DNA of 64,000 nt from Candidatus Mediterraneibacter faecavium (GTDB lineage: Bacteria > Bacillota > Clostridia > Lachnospirales > Lachnospiraceae): assembly GCA_019119995.1 (NCBI GenBank), contig DWVY01000004.1:1-64000 (forward strand), written 5' to 3'. Positions 16,386 through 25,383 of this stretch are shown in pieces. The notes under the pieces were generated by a model, which ran no database searches, was not told the origin of the DNA, and was given only the letters and a program-made list of their open reading frames with translations. Every line of letters starts with the position of its first letter. Position 1 is the stretch's first letter. Position numbers and translations under genes: made by a program.

Positions 16386-17957
16386 TTATTTTATCTTTTC
16401 AAGCAGGGCAGGCGTGGATTCATAGTATTTCTTAAATGTCTTAGTGAAATAATAGGGATTCTTAAAGCCTACCATCTCGGCGACTTCCTTTATTTTAAAA
16501 GTATCTTTCAGGATAAGCTCTCTGGCTTTTTCCATGCGGATGCGTGTCAGGTAGGAACTGAAGTTTTCTCCGGTCTCGGCTTTGAACAGGCGGCTCAGGT
16601 AGATGTGGTTGATATAATACTTCCTCGCCAGTTCCATCAGGCTGATCTCTTCACTGTAATTGAGCCGGACATATTCCTTGATCTCGGCGACAACATCCTT
16701 GGCTGAGGCGTTTTTCTCATATTTGCATGACTCGGCTATCTTCTGGAAGCAGACCGACAGGAAACTGCGGATCTCCTCTGCCGAGATCATGCCGGAGATA
16801 TACCGGATCGCACCGGACAGCTCGGCAAATGAGAGATTCTTCCCTGCGGCGATCCTCTCCATCGACAATGCCAGCTTGGAAGCGGTATTGCGGTATGAAG
16901 GCAGATAACAGTAGGAATTCCAGCAGCAGGGCAGGAAGAGGTCGGTCATATATTTCTTGAATTCATAGACTGAGCCGGACTTTATGATCCCTGTCAGGAC
17001 AGCCTCATCAATAATGACAGGATCGGCGGGAGCGGGTGAGAGCTGTGCGACGTCTTCATAAAATACAGGGCGTGCGAGCCCGAATTCCGCCAGCTCATAG
17101 TCGAGGCAGGCTGCGGCATGTCTGTAGGAGAGCGGGATCCCCGAATAGCCCTTGACACTGTCGCTGATCCCGGACTTGAGCAGGTAGGGGCACAGTTCCG
17201 CCAGTTTCCTGTAAGTCAGGATGAAGTCAGCTTTGGAGACCGGCGCCTGATCCGTGCCCTGCCACAGAAGGATAAAGTGCTCTCTGCTCCGCTTTGTGCG
17301 GAAGAAGATCCGGTTGTCAGAGCTGACCAGAGGCTCGGTGTTCCTGAACCAGCGCTGCAGCTCGCTGTCAGTGAGCATACCGTCCGTGCCGGTAAACTCT
17401 TTTCTCAGGGCGAAGATCTGCACTGTGAACCATGTATCGCTGAGGGAGAATCCCATCTGTGACAATTCATTTACGATCTTTTGGCTGGTCTCTTCCGGAC
17501 TGCCTGCGGATACGAGCGTGTTTAAGAGCTGCTCTTGAAGGAGAGGGGCGGTCTTCGCCTCGCGCTCCTGGAGCTTCTCTTTCTCCCGGATGCGGAGGAT
17601 GATCTTGTCCAGGACCTTGCATATCTCTTCTGTTTCCACAGGCTTTAAGAGGTATTCGCATACAGAAGCCTGGATCGCCTTTTTCGTATAGGCAAAATCC
17701 GTATAGCCGCTGATGACGATGATCTCACATTCCGCATGGGACGAGATGATATGATCCAGAAGGCTCAGGCCGTCCCCGTCTTTCATGTTCATATCGGTGA
17801 TGACCAGATCGACCGTATTGTTCTTCATAAACTCCACGGCCTGTGAACTGTTGGAAAACTCACCCGCCAGTTCAAGACCGTACCGGTCCCACGGGATCTG
17901 GCGGATCAGCCCTTTGCGCACCCAGTATTCATCTTCACATAAAATTGTCCGGATCAT
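16386..17957 (-). CDS. response regulator, YesN/AraC type
   Basis: This 523-residue protein has a REC domain with ILCEDE and phospho-acceptor Asp about 55 (LVITDMNM), a middle region of about 280 residues, and a C-terminal AraC HTH pair (ISLMELARKYYINHIYLSRLF and IKEVAEMVGFKNPYYFTKTF). Its start lies inside the kinase gene, a 23-base overlap, so translation is coupled. It should activate the divergent malE-type operon, probably through the 22-bp repeats at 19861-19926. Confidence 0.92.
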   Translation of the reverse strand: MIRTILCEDEYWVRKGLIRQIPWDRYGLELAGEFSNSSQAVEFMKNNTVDLVITDMNMKDGDGLSLLDHIISSHAECEIIVISGYTDFAYTKKAIQASVCEYLLKPVETEEICKVLDKIILRIREKEKLQEREAKTAPLLQEQLLNTLVSAGSPEETSQKIVNELSQMGFSLSDTWFTVQIFALRKEFTGTDGMLTDSELQRWFRNTEPLVSSDNRIFFRTKRSREHFILLWQGTDQAPVSKADFILTYRKLAELCPYLLKSGISDSVKGYSGIPLSYRHAAACLDYELAEFGLARPVFYEDVAQLSPAPADPVIIDEAVLTGIIKSGSVYEFKKYMTDLFLPCCWNSYCYLPSYRNTASKLALSMERIAAGKNLSFAELSGAIRYISGMISAEEIRSFLSVCFQKIAESCKYEKNASAKDVVAEIKEYVRLNYSEEISLMELARKYYINHIYLSRLFKAETGENFSSYLTRIRMEKARELILKDTFKIKEVAEMVGFKNPYYFTKTFKKYYESTPALLEKIK

Positions 17958-19785
17958 GTTCTTTATCCCCCTGATGATTGAAATAGAACGGCAGTTTCAG
18001 ACTGATGACAGTTCCGACTTCCGGCTCGCTGTCCACATCCAGCACGGCCTGGCGCTGATAACAGAGTTTCAGACGCGTATACACATTGGCAAGCCCGATA
18101 CTCTGCTGCGAATCGCTGTAAAATCCGGTGGAAGAATCGGAGAGCGAACGCCGCACTTTTGCGAGGACATCCTCCGTCATCCCGGCGCCGTCGTCCGAGA
18201 TCTCGATCACCAGATAAGTACCCTCCTGATATACATGGATGTAGATAAAGAGTTTCTGGTGATCCCCCGTGAAACCGTGCATGACCGCATTTTCCACGAG
18301 GGGCTGCAATGTAAGCTTCAGGAGCGGATACCTGCCGTAGGCTTCACAGGAATCTATGGAATAATCGAGCTGGTTCTTAAACCGGATCTTCTGGATCTCA
18401 AGATAATGGGCGACATGGATGAGCTCATCATCAAGAGTGGTCGTATTTTCTTCCGTTTTAATACTGTATCTCATCATCTTGCCGAGAGAATTCGCCATAA
18501 CGGAGATCTCGGGCAGATGATTGAGAGAAGCGATGCTCGCGATCGACTGCAGGATGTTGTAGAGAAAATGCGGGTTGATCTGGGCCTGGAGCGCTTTCAT
18601 CTGGGCGTCCTGCTGCTTTACCTTGAGCTGGTATTCCTGCTCGATCAGGAGATTGATCCGGTCGAGCATCGTGTTGAAGGTAGCGGAGAGCTCGCCGATC
18701 TCATCGGAAGAGATAACGCTGGCGTGCTGGCGGATATTGCCGCTGCGCACGGATTTCATAGTGCGGGACAGCTCCTCTGCGGGGGCGGAGATCCTTGCGG
18801 ACATGATCCATGTCATGATAAAACCTGCAATGAATACGAGCATGCCCAATATCAGACTGTATACGGTGTAGCCACGGATATCCGCGGTGTATACGGACCA
18901 TGGGATCAGCGAACAGATACTCCATCCGGGATCCTTCATAGTGACAGGTACTGCCATATACTTTTTCCCGTCGAGGGTGATGGGCTGCTCGGATGTACAT
19001 TCTCTGAGAAGCGCGATATTGCCGGTCTGTTCGGTGATGCTCCCGGAAGAATCATGGATGACACGCCCCGTGTCCGTGAGTATGACGGTCTCCATGTCAG
19101 GGTACAGGTTCAGCGAATCCGTGAGCGAGACGAAGTCAGAGAGCTCTACATTAAAGTAGAGGAGCCCCCTGTTCTTATAACCGGTGTCAAAGCTGGCGGT
19201 CTTGCGGACGACAGAGACTACTGTGCGGTTGGCTGAACTGGAGGTGCGCTGGTAGTACAGCTCCTGGTGCGGCGGGATATACGTTTCTGACAGAGAACCT
19301 ACCGTATTCAGCAGACGGGTGTGGAGCCAGAACCATTCGGGGCTCTCTTCCACGGAGAAGTCCCTCTCCATACTCAGTTCTCCCGCAATGCTTGAAATAA
19401 GGATCTTATTGTCCGGCGTCAGGTAGTTGATGCTGTGGATATACCGGGAAGACGCCAGAGGCGCCGTGAGCAGGCTGTCGACATCGTAATAAAGTTCATA
19501 GATTTCCAGAGGCGTGCTGTCAGAGCGTGCATTATAGAGTTCGGAGAAATTTGAGCTTGCCACAATGGAGAGATAAGCCCGGTCTATCTCGTCGAAGATA
19601 TCCTGAAAATCGCTGTCGGCAAGTGTTTTTAACTGTTGGTTCAGCATCTGAAGGTTTTTCCGGCTGGAGCTTCTGGCAAGAAAAAAACTGACCAACAGTG
19701 CGATCCCCAGAAGGAGAAAGACCTGAAAAGTAAAAATGATCAGCAGTTTTGTGCGAAGTTTCTTTATCCTCCGAAATAATTTCAC
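17935..19785 (-). CDS. sensor histidine kinase, YesM type
   Basis: This 616-residue membrane kinase has a first membrane segment at residues 13-34 (LLIIFTFQVFLLLGIALLV) and an extracellular sensor to about 290. The second segment (VYSLILGMLVFIAGFIMTWI) is followed by HAMP, then the His box in LQAQINPHFLYNILQSI and HATPase (LQPLVENAVMHGF, DDGAGM). It is the first gene of the leftward kinase-regulator-binding protein operon, divergent from the malE operon. It probably senses sugar together with the lipoprotein at 15118-16371. Confidence 0.92.
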   Translation of the reverse strand: MKLFRRIKKLRTKLLIIFTFQVFLLLGIALLVSFFLARSSSRKNLQMLNQQLKTLADSDFQDIFDEIDRAYLSIVASSNFSELYNARSDSTPLEIYELYYDVDSLLTAPLASSRYIHSINYLTPDNKILISSIAGELSMERDFSVEESPEWFWLHTRLLNTVGSLSETYIPPHQELYYQRTSSSANRTVVSVVRKTASFDTGYKNRGLLYFNVELSDFVSLTDSLNLYPDMETVILTDTGRVIHDSSGSITEQTGNIALLRECTSEQPITLDGKKYMAVPVTMKDPGWSICSLIPWSVYTADIRGYTVYSLILGMLVFIAGFIMTWIMSARISAPAEELSRTMKSVRSGNIRQHASVISSDEIGELSATFNTMLDRINLLIEQEYQLKVKQQDAQMKALQAQINPHFLYNILQSIASIASLNHLPEISVMANSLGKMMRYSIKTEENTTTLDDELIHVAHYLEIQKIRFKNQLDYSIDSCEAYGRYPLLKLTLQPLVENAVMHGFTGDHQKLFIYIHVYQEGTYLVIEISDDGAGMTEDVLAKVRRSLSDSSTGFYSDSQQSIGLANVYTRLKLCYQRQAVLDVDSEPEVGTVISLKLPFYFNHQGDKEHDPDNFM

Positions 19786-19860
19786 GGGCTTCAGTCCTCT
19801 CTTTTACGTGCGGCGGGCGGCGCCGCTTAAATTAAGGAAATTTTATCATCTGATAATTTA

Positions 19861-19926
19861 AAGTTCAATAATTTCACCCGGGAAGTTTATTTTTTTCACA
19901 GGATAAGTTTATTTTATTCATTTTCC
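19861..19926. repeat. three tandem 22-bp direct repeats, likely AraC-type operator
   Basis: Units start at 19861, 19883 and 19905 with no gaps. Each begins AAGTT and carries TTCA at positions 13-16. Units 2 and 3 share AAGTTTATTTT. The period equals two helical turns, so a regulator would bind one face of the DNA. The third unit overlaps the -35 region of the extended -10 promoter TGCTAAAAT at 19941-19949. The arrangement fits class II activation by the adjacent AraC-type response regulator. Confidence 0.75.
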
Positions 19927-19940
19927 GGCAGAGGCATGAC

Positions 19941-19949
19941 TGCTAAAAT
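19941..19949 (+). promoter_or_regulatory. extended -10 promoter of malE-type operon
   Basis: TGCTAAAAT, with TAAAAT at 19944-19949, lies 63 bases before the malE start codon. The bases at the -35 spacing (TTTTCC) do not resemble a consensus, so activation by the regulator bound to the 22-bp repeats is expected. Confidence 0.6.
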
Positions 19950-20011
19950 AAGTGGCATCAAACGGGAGAAAGCCGGAAAGGCACTCCCAAAAGGGAAAGG
20001 AGAACTGTGTT

Positions 20012-21250
20012 ATGAAAGCAAAAAGGATTCTTGCACTTGGAATGGCAGCCCTGATGACAGGCGGACTGCTCGCAGGATGCGGAAGTGAGGAGAAGGAAGG
20101 AGGGGCCGCCGCAGGTGACAGCGAAAATGTCAGCCTGAAGGTATGGGCGGATCAGGATATCCTGGAAGTGACCCAGACGATGGTCGATAACTTCATTGCA
20201 GAACATCCGGACAAGAACTATGACATCGAAGTTGTGCTCGGCGACAGCGGAAAGGCTGAGGAAGAGGTAAAGAAAGACCCGGAGGCGGCAGCGGACGTTA
20301 TCGCCCTTCCCCATGACCAGCTCGGCCAGATGGTGGAATCAGGCGTCCTCTACGAGAACACGAAATATGTGGACCGGATCAAGGAAGAGGATACCGAGAC
20401 AGCTTATGAGGCGGCTACATATCAGGGAGCTGTATACGGATATCCGTACCAGGTAGAATCCATGTATCTGGTATACAACAAATCCATGCTCTCAGATGAA
20501 GATGTCAAGACTTTTGAGGGGATCACGGCGAAGGCGCCGATCGGCTTCAACCTTGCCGAAGAGGGAACCAACTATACGATCGCTCCACAGTATCTTGCCA
20601 ACGGCTGCAAGCTCTACGGAGATAGCGGAGAGGATCTCGAGGGAACAACATTTAACAATGAGCAGGGCGTAAACGTTACGAAATGGATCGCATCCCTGAA
20701 AGATAACCCGAACGTGGTGGCATGCAACAGCGAGTCCGTATCACTGCTGAAAGAAGGAAAGATCGCGGCTATGGTTACAGGTCCGTGGGGCAAGAACGAT
20801 ATCATGGACGCACTGGGAGATGACCTTGGGGTCGCGGTATATCCGACCTGTGATTTCGGCGACGGCCCGGTACAGATGCGCGCATTCCAGGGCGTGAAGC
20901 TACTGGCGGTAAATGCAGCGACAGAGTATCCGCTTGACGCGATGGAACTGGCGGACTACTTATCCAACGCAGAGTGCCAGAAGATGAGATTCGACGCGGT
21001 CGGAGCGATCCCGTGCAACAAAGAACTGCGTGACACAGATGAGGTTAAGAACGATCCGATCACGAACGTGGTATCACAGATGACAGAAGACGAGTACACA
21101 GTCCTGATGCCGAAGCTTCCGGAACTGCGCTCTTTCTGGGATCTGCTCGATCCGATCATCATCGACGCATACGGCGGCAACCTGACAGAAGCGGACATGC
21201 AGACAAAGCTTGACGATCTGGTGGCTGATTCCGCAGCAACGGCAGAATAA
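20012..21250 (+). CDS. maltose/maltodextrin-type ABC transporter substrate-binding lipoprotein
   Basis: This 412-residue protein has the lipoprotein signal MKAKRILALGMAALMTGGLL with lipobox LLAGC. The MalE-like fold shows ADVIALPHDQLGQMVESGVL, AVYGYPYQVESMYLVYNKS and GKIAAMVTGPWGKNDIMDALGDDLGVAVYP, which are typical of maltodextrin-binding proteins. AAAGGAG is 9-10 bases from ATG 20012. It is the first gene of an operon with two permeases and an alpha-glucosidase. Probable ligand: maltose, isomaltose or short malto-oligosaccharides. Confidence 0.9.
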   Translation: MKAKRILALGMAALMTGGLLAGCGSEEKEGGAAAGDSENVSLKVWADQDILEVTQTMVDNFIAEHPDKNYDIEVVLGDSGKAEEEVKKDPEAAADVIALPHDQLGQMVESGVLYENTKYVDRIKEEDTETAYEAATYQGAVYGYPYQVESMYLVYNKSMLSDEDVKTFEGITAKAPIGFNLAEEGTNYTIAPQYLANGCKLYGDSGEDLEGTTFNNEQGVNVTKWIASLKDNPNVVACNSESVSLLKEGKIAAMVTGPWGKNDIMDALGDDLGVAVYPTCDFGDGPVQMRAFQGVKLLAVNAATEYPLDAMELADYLSNAECQKMRFDAVGAIPCNKELRDTDEVKNDPITNVVSQMTEDEYTVLMPKLPELRSFWDLLDPIIIDAYGGNLTEADMQTKLDDLVADSAATAE

Positions 21251-21280
21251 CAGAAGCAATCACAATACTAACCTCAATTC

Positions 21281-21308
21281 ATAAGAGCCTGAGCTGTCAG
21301 GCTCTTAT
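21281..21308 (+). other. perfect hairpin between malE-type and malF-type genes
   Basis: Twelve-base-pair perfect stem ATAAGAGCCTGA / TCAGGCTCTTAT with tetraloop GCTG and no U-run. It should protect the upstream mRNA end or attenuate, raising binding protein over permease levels. It sits at the same operon position as the terminator-like hairpin of locus 1. Confidence 0.7.
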
Positions 21309-21337
21309 GTTATAAAATGGAAAAGAGGATCTCATCT

Positions 21338-22696
21338 ATGAAAGTAAAGAAAAATACCTGGTGGAAAAAGTATATAAACGGGTTCCGTGAGGGGGATATC
21401 TCTGTCAGGCTGTCATACCTGATCATGGGATTTGCCAATCTGAGGAACGGACAGATCATCAAAGGTCTTATCTTCCTCCTTGCCGAGATCGGCTTTATCG
21501 CATATATGGTCATGGCGGGAGCATCGTCTATCGTCGGACTGATCACTCTGGGGACACAGGCCCAGGGCTGGGTCATGGACGAAAGCCTCGGCATCAAGGT
21601 CCAGGTGGAAGGAGACAACTCCATGCTCTGCATGATCTACGGGCTTGCCACGATCATGATCATCGCGCTGTTCCTGGTCTTCTATGTGGTAAATACAAGG
21701 AGCGCGGCGGCAGTGTATGAATGCAGAAAGTCAGGAGAGCATATCCGCTCGTTCCGGGAAGATGCGGCCCTTCTCCTGGACAGCAGATTCCATGTGACGC
21801 TCCTTACCGTACCTACGGCAGCAGTCCTGGTCTTTACGGTACTGCCGCTTCTCTATATGATACTTCTCGCATTTACAAGCTATGACCACAATCATCTTCC
21901 TCCGAAGAACCTGTTCGACTGGATCGGACTGTCCAACTTCGGGAAGATGCTGGGAGGAAATATCGCGGGCACATTCTTCCCGCTGCTCGTCTGGACGCTG
22001 ATCTGGGCATTCTTCGCTACATTCAGCAGTTTCCTGGGCGGCGTAGTGCTGGCGCTCCTCATCAACAAGAAAGGGATCAAGTTCAAGAAGTTCTTCCGTA
22101 CGATCTTCGTGACGACAGTCGCCGTACCGCAGTTCGTTTCTCTGCTGATCATGAGAAACATGCTCCACGCGGCAGGGCCGATCAACTCCATGCTCGAGAA
22201 TCTGGGTCTGATCTCCGAGCCGCTTCCGTTCCTTACGGACGCGCTTGCAGCCAAGATCACGGTCATTGCGGTAAATATGTGGGTAGGTATCCCGTTCACG
22301 ATCATGATCGTGACAAGCGTGCTGACTAACCTGCCGGAAGACCAGCTCGAAGCCGCAAGGATAGACGGGGCGAATGCATTCCAGATCTTTCGCAAGATCA
22401 CGCTCCCGCAGATCATCTTCATCATGACGCCTACGCTGATCCAACAGTTTATCGGAAATATCAACAACTTCAATGTTATCTACCTTCTGACCGGCGGAGC
22501 GCCGATGAACAGCAACTACTACGCGGCGGGAGATACGGATCTTCTGGTGACGTGGCTGTACAAACTGACGGTGGAAAAGGCTGACTATAACCTCGCGTCT
22601 ACGATCGGTATCATCACATTCGTGGTGTGCGCGGTGTTCTCACTGATCGCGTATACAAGATCGGCTGCCTATAACAAGGAGGATATGTTCCAATGA
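21338..22696 (+). CDS. maltodextrin-type ABC permease (MalF-like)
   Basis: This 452-residue permease is longer than the common 280-300 because of an N-terminal extension with two extra membrane segments (residues ~35-115). Such extensions are known in MalF-type proteins. The EAA loop reads LEAARIDGANAFQIFRKITLP. AAGAGGAT precedes ATG 21338. ATG 21317 is in frame but lacks a ribosome site. It overlaps the next permease by four bases (ATGA). It forms the importer channel with that permease. Confidence 0.9.
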   Translation: MKVKKNTWWKKYINGFREGDISVRLSYLIMGFANLRNGQIIKGLIFLLAEIGFIAYMVMAGASSIVGLITLGTQAQGWVMDESLGIKVQVEGDNSMLCMIYGLATIMIIALFLVFYVVNTRSAAAVYECRKSGEHIRSFREDAALLLDSRFHVTLLTVPTAAVLVFTVLPLLYMILLAFTSYDHNHLPPKNLFDWIGLSNFGKMLGGNIAGTFFPLLVWTLIWAFFATFSSFLGGVVLALLINKKGIKFKKFFRTIFVTTVAVPQFVSLLIMRNMLHAAGPINSMLENLGLISEPLPFLTDALAAKITVIAVNMWVGIPFTIMIVTSVLTNLPEDQLEAARIDGANAFQIFRKITLPQIIFIMTPTLIQQFIGNINNFNVIYLLTGGAPMNSNYYAAGDTDLLVTWLYKLTVEKADYNLASTIGIITFVVCAVFSLIAYTRSAAYNKEDMFQ

Positions 22697-23532
22697 AAAA
22701 GAAAGCACAGTTTGGAAATGCAATTACATATATTATCCTGATCGTGGTAAGCATCATCTGGATATTCCCGATCATCTGGATCGTACTTACTTCATTCAGG
22801 GGAGAGAGCGGACAGTTTGTATCTTATTTCATCCCGCATGAATTCACTGCCGACAACTATAAAGTGCTGTTTACGAACTCGGACTATCCGTTCTTAAGAT
22901 GGTTCGGCAATACATTTATCGTAGCAGTATTCTCATGTATCATCAGTACATTCCTGACAACGTCTATGGCATATGTGCTGTCAAGGCTGAGGTTCCGGAT
23001 GAGAAAGCCGATCATGAAGATCGCGCTGGTGCTGAATATGTTCCCGGCATTCATGAGCATGATCGCCGTGTACTATATCTTAAAGGCGATGAACCTGACG
23101 CAGAGCCTTGCGGCGCTGGTGCTTGTATATTCGGCGGGATCGGCGCTGACATTCTATGTGTCCAAAGGCTTCTTCGACACGATGCCGAAGGCGCTGGACG
23201 AGTCGGCGCAGATCGACGGCGCGACGAAATTCCAGATATTTACGAAGATCACGTTCCCGTTGGCGAAGCCGATCATTGTCTATACATCCCTGACAGCGTT
23301 CATGTCCCCGTGGATGGACTTTATCTTTTCAAAAGTTATCATGGGAGATAACGTTCAGAACTATACAATTGCCATTGGATTGTATACAATGATGACAAAG
23401 GCAAATGTAAACACAATGTTTACAGTCTTTACCGCCGGATGCGTCATTATCGCGATCCCGATCTCCCTGCTCTTTATCTACATGCAGAAATTCTATGTAG
23501 AGGGCGTCACGAGCGGAGCGGTGAAAGGATAA
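22693..23532 (+). CDS. maltodextrin-type ABC permease (MalG-like)
   Basis: This 279-residue protein has six membrane segments, the EAA loop DESAQIDGATKFQIFTKITFP and the MalG-type C-terminus YVEGVTSGAVKG. Start is coupled to the malF-like stop. No ATPase follows, so the importer relies on a shared ATPase. The next gene, 42 bases downstream, is a GH13 glucosidase that would cleave the imported sugar. Confidence 0.92.
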   Translation: MKKKAQFGNAITYIILIVVSIIWIFPIIWIVLTSFRGESGQFVSYFIPHEFTADNYKVLFTNSDYPFLRWFGNTFIVAVFSCIISTFLTTSMAYVLSRLRFRMRKPIMKIALVLNMFPAFMSMIAVYYILKAMNLTQSLAALVLVYSAGSALTFYVSKGFFDTMPKALDESAQIDGATKFQIFTKITFPLAKPIIVYTSLTAFMSPWMDFIFSKVIMGDNVQNYTIAIGLYTMMTKANVNTMFTVFTAGCVIIAIPISLLFIYMQKFYVEGVTSGAVKG

Positions 23533-23574
23533 GACAAGAAGCCGGACAATAATCAACAAGGAGAATCAGACATA

Positions 23575-25248
23575 ATGCAGAAGAAATGGTGGCACAATGC
23601 GATCGGGTATCAGATCTACCCGAAAAGCTTTCAGGATACGAACGGAGACGGCATCGGGGATATCCCGGGGATCATAGAACATCTTGACGACCTCGAAGAG
23701 CTCGGGATCAATATGATCTGGCTGTGTCCAGTCAACAGATCCCCGATGGCGGATCACGGATATGATATCTCGGATTATGACGAGATCGATCCCATGTTCG
23801 GTACGCTGGACGATATGAAACGTCTGATCAAAGAGGCGGACAAAAGAGGGATCCGGGTGCTGATGGACCTGGTCGTGAACCATACGTCGTCCGAGCACGA
23901 ATGGTTTCAGAAAGCGTTGGAAGACCCGGACGGCAGGTATGGAAAGTATTACATCATCCGCGAGGGAAAGGACGGAAAAGAGCCCAACAACTGGAGATCC
24001 ATCTTCGGCGGGAGCGCCTGGGAGCGGATCGGAGATACGGACAAGTATTATCTGCACCTGTTTACCAAGTGGCAGCCTGACCTGAACTGGGAGAACAGGG
24101 AAGTAAGAGAAGAGATCTATGCGATGATCAACCGGTGGCTCGACATGGGGCTGGGAGGCTTCAGGATAGACGCGATCAGCCACCTCAAAAAAGACTTTAC
24201 CTATGAGAACCTTCCGGCGGACGGCGTGGACGGTTATGTGAACGGATTCCCGTATTTCAGGAATGTAAAAGGAATTGAAACCTTCTTAAATGAGCTGAAG
24301 AAAGAGACGTTCCTGCCGCACGATGCATTTACACTGGCGGAAGCGGACGACGTGGCGCCGGAAGATCTGGAGGACTTTATCGGCGAAGACGGATATTTTT
24401 CAAGTATATTTGACTTCTGCCATACAAGATACCACGTCAATGACCCGAAGTGGAAAGACCGCCCGGTGGAGATGATAAATGACCTGCGTGATGCACTGTT
24501 CCAGAAACAGGAATATGTAAACGGAAGGGGATTCCTCTGTAATTTCCTTGATAACCACGACACATCGAGATCTGCGGAGAGGTTTATCCCGCGGGAGGAC
24601 ATCGGCTATCACAGCATGTCCGCACTGGGAAGCGTCAACTTCTTCTTCCCCGGCATCGTATTTCTGTATCAGGGGCAGGCGACCGGGATGCTGGACTACA
24701 GGAAGAAGAGCATAGATGAGTTCAGGGATCCGACCACGTTCAATATGTACCGGGGCTATCTCCAGGAGGGTATGACGGAGGAACAGGCGCTTGAGAAGCT
24801 CAATGTGGAATCCCGGGAACACGCCAGGACACCTATGCAGTGGAATGCACAGGAAAACGCCGGATTTACGGACGGGACGCCCTGGTTCGCCGTGAATCCG
24901 AATTATAAAACGGTCAATCTGGAAGCAGAGAAAGGGAAAGAAGAATCCCTGTACCACTGGTACCGGAAGATGATCGCCCTGCGGAAATCAGACGAGTACA
25001 GCGAGCTGTTTATCTACGGGAGCCTCACTCCTGTCTATGAGAAGACAGACGGCGTGATCGCCTATGAGAGAGAATATCAGGGCAGATGCGTCCTGGTCAT
25101 CTGTAATCTGAAGGCAGCGCCCCAGGAACTGCCGTTTGGATGGAATGTGAAGAAAATCCTGCTGTCTAATCATAAGGACGTTAATATTGAGAAAGAGAAA
25201 ATCTGCCTGCGGGGATATGAGACCGTTATAGCAGATATTGAGAAATGA
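23575..25248 (+). CDS. alpha-glucosidase, GH13_31 subfamily (MalL-like)
   Basis: This 557-residue cytoplasmic enzyme has the (beta/alpha)8 domain and a small C-terminal beta domain. Catalytic residues visible are the nucleophile Asp in GFRIDAIS, the acid Glu in LAEADDV and the transition-state Asp in DNHDTSR. LMDLVVNHTSSEHEWF is the first conserved region. In this subfamily the residue after the nucleophile tends to be Ala or Thr in alpha-1,4-acting enzymes and Val in alpha-1,6-acting ones. Here it is Ala, so maltose-type activity is my preferred inference. AAGGAG precedes ATG 23575. It is the last gene of the mal operon. Confidence 0.9.
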   Translation: MQKKWWHNAIGYQIYPKSFQDTNGDGIGDIPGIIEHLDDLEELGINMIWLCPVNRSPMADHGYDISDYDEIDPMFGTLDDMKRLIKEADKRGIRVLMDLVVNHTSSEHEWFQKALEDPDGRYGKYYIIREGKDGKEPNNWRSIFGGSAWERIGDTDKYYLHLFTKWQPDLNWENREVREEIYAMINRWLDMGLGGFRIDAISHLKKDFTYENLPADGVDGYVNGFPYFRNVKGIETFLNELKKETFLPHDAFTLAEADDVAPEDLEDFIGEDGYFSSIFDFCHTRYHVNDPKWKDRPVEMINDLRDALFQKQEYVNGRGFLCNFLDNHDTSRSAERFIPREDIGYHSMSALGSVNFFFPGIVFLYQGQATGMLDYRKKSIDEFRDPTTFNMYRGYLQEGMTEEQALEKLNVESREHARTPMQWNAQENAGFTDGTPWFAVNPNYKTVNLEAEKGKEESLYHWYRKMIALRKSDEYSELFIYGSLTPVYEKTDGVIAYEREYQGRCVLVICNLKAAPQELPFGWNVKKILLSNHKDVNIEKEKICLRGYETVIADIEK

Positions 25249-25308
25249 TCCGCGAAGTGTGATCAAGGAATTGTAAATTGACGCTGTGGCATTAATTTAA
25301 TAATAATA

Positions 25309-25366
25309 TTGACTGGGAATACCCAATATGGATATAATATAAATCAGTATATCCATATTGGGTATT
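25309..25366 (+). promoter_or_regulatory. HipA-module promoter inside a perfect 19-bp inverted repeat
   Basis: -35 TTGACT 25309-25314, 18 bases, -10 TATAAT 25333-25338. A perfect inverted repeat covers the promoter core and start site: AATACCCAATATGGATATA at 25318-25336 and its complement at 25348-25366, 11-base spacer. The right arm runs into TTTTT, so the same palindrome could terminate read-through from the mal operon. The XRE protein encoded next is the likely repressor. Confidence 0.8.
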
Positions 25367-25383
25367 TTTCGTGGAGGATGAAC

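Noticed and set aside
17785-19236. Long rightward open frame of 483 codons
   Set aside because: It lies antisense to the histidine kinase and the response-regulator start, which have clear domains. GC-rich third positions on the other strand explain it.
21731-22473. Leftward open frames across the MalF-like gene
   Set aside because: Charged low-complexity reading of the opposite strand of a clear permease.
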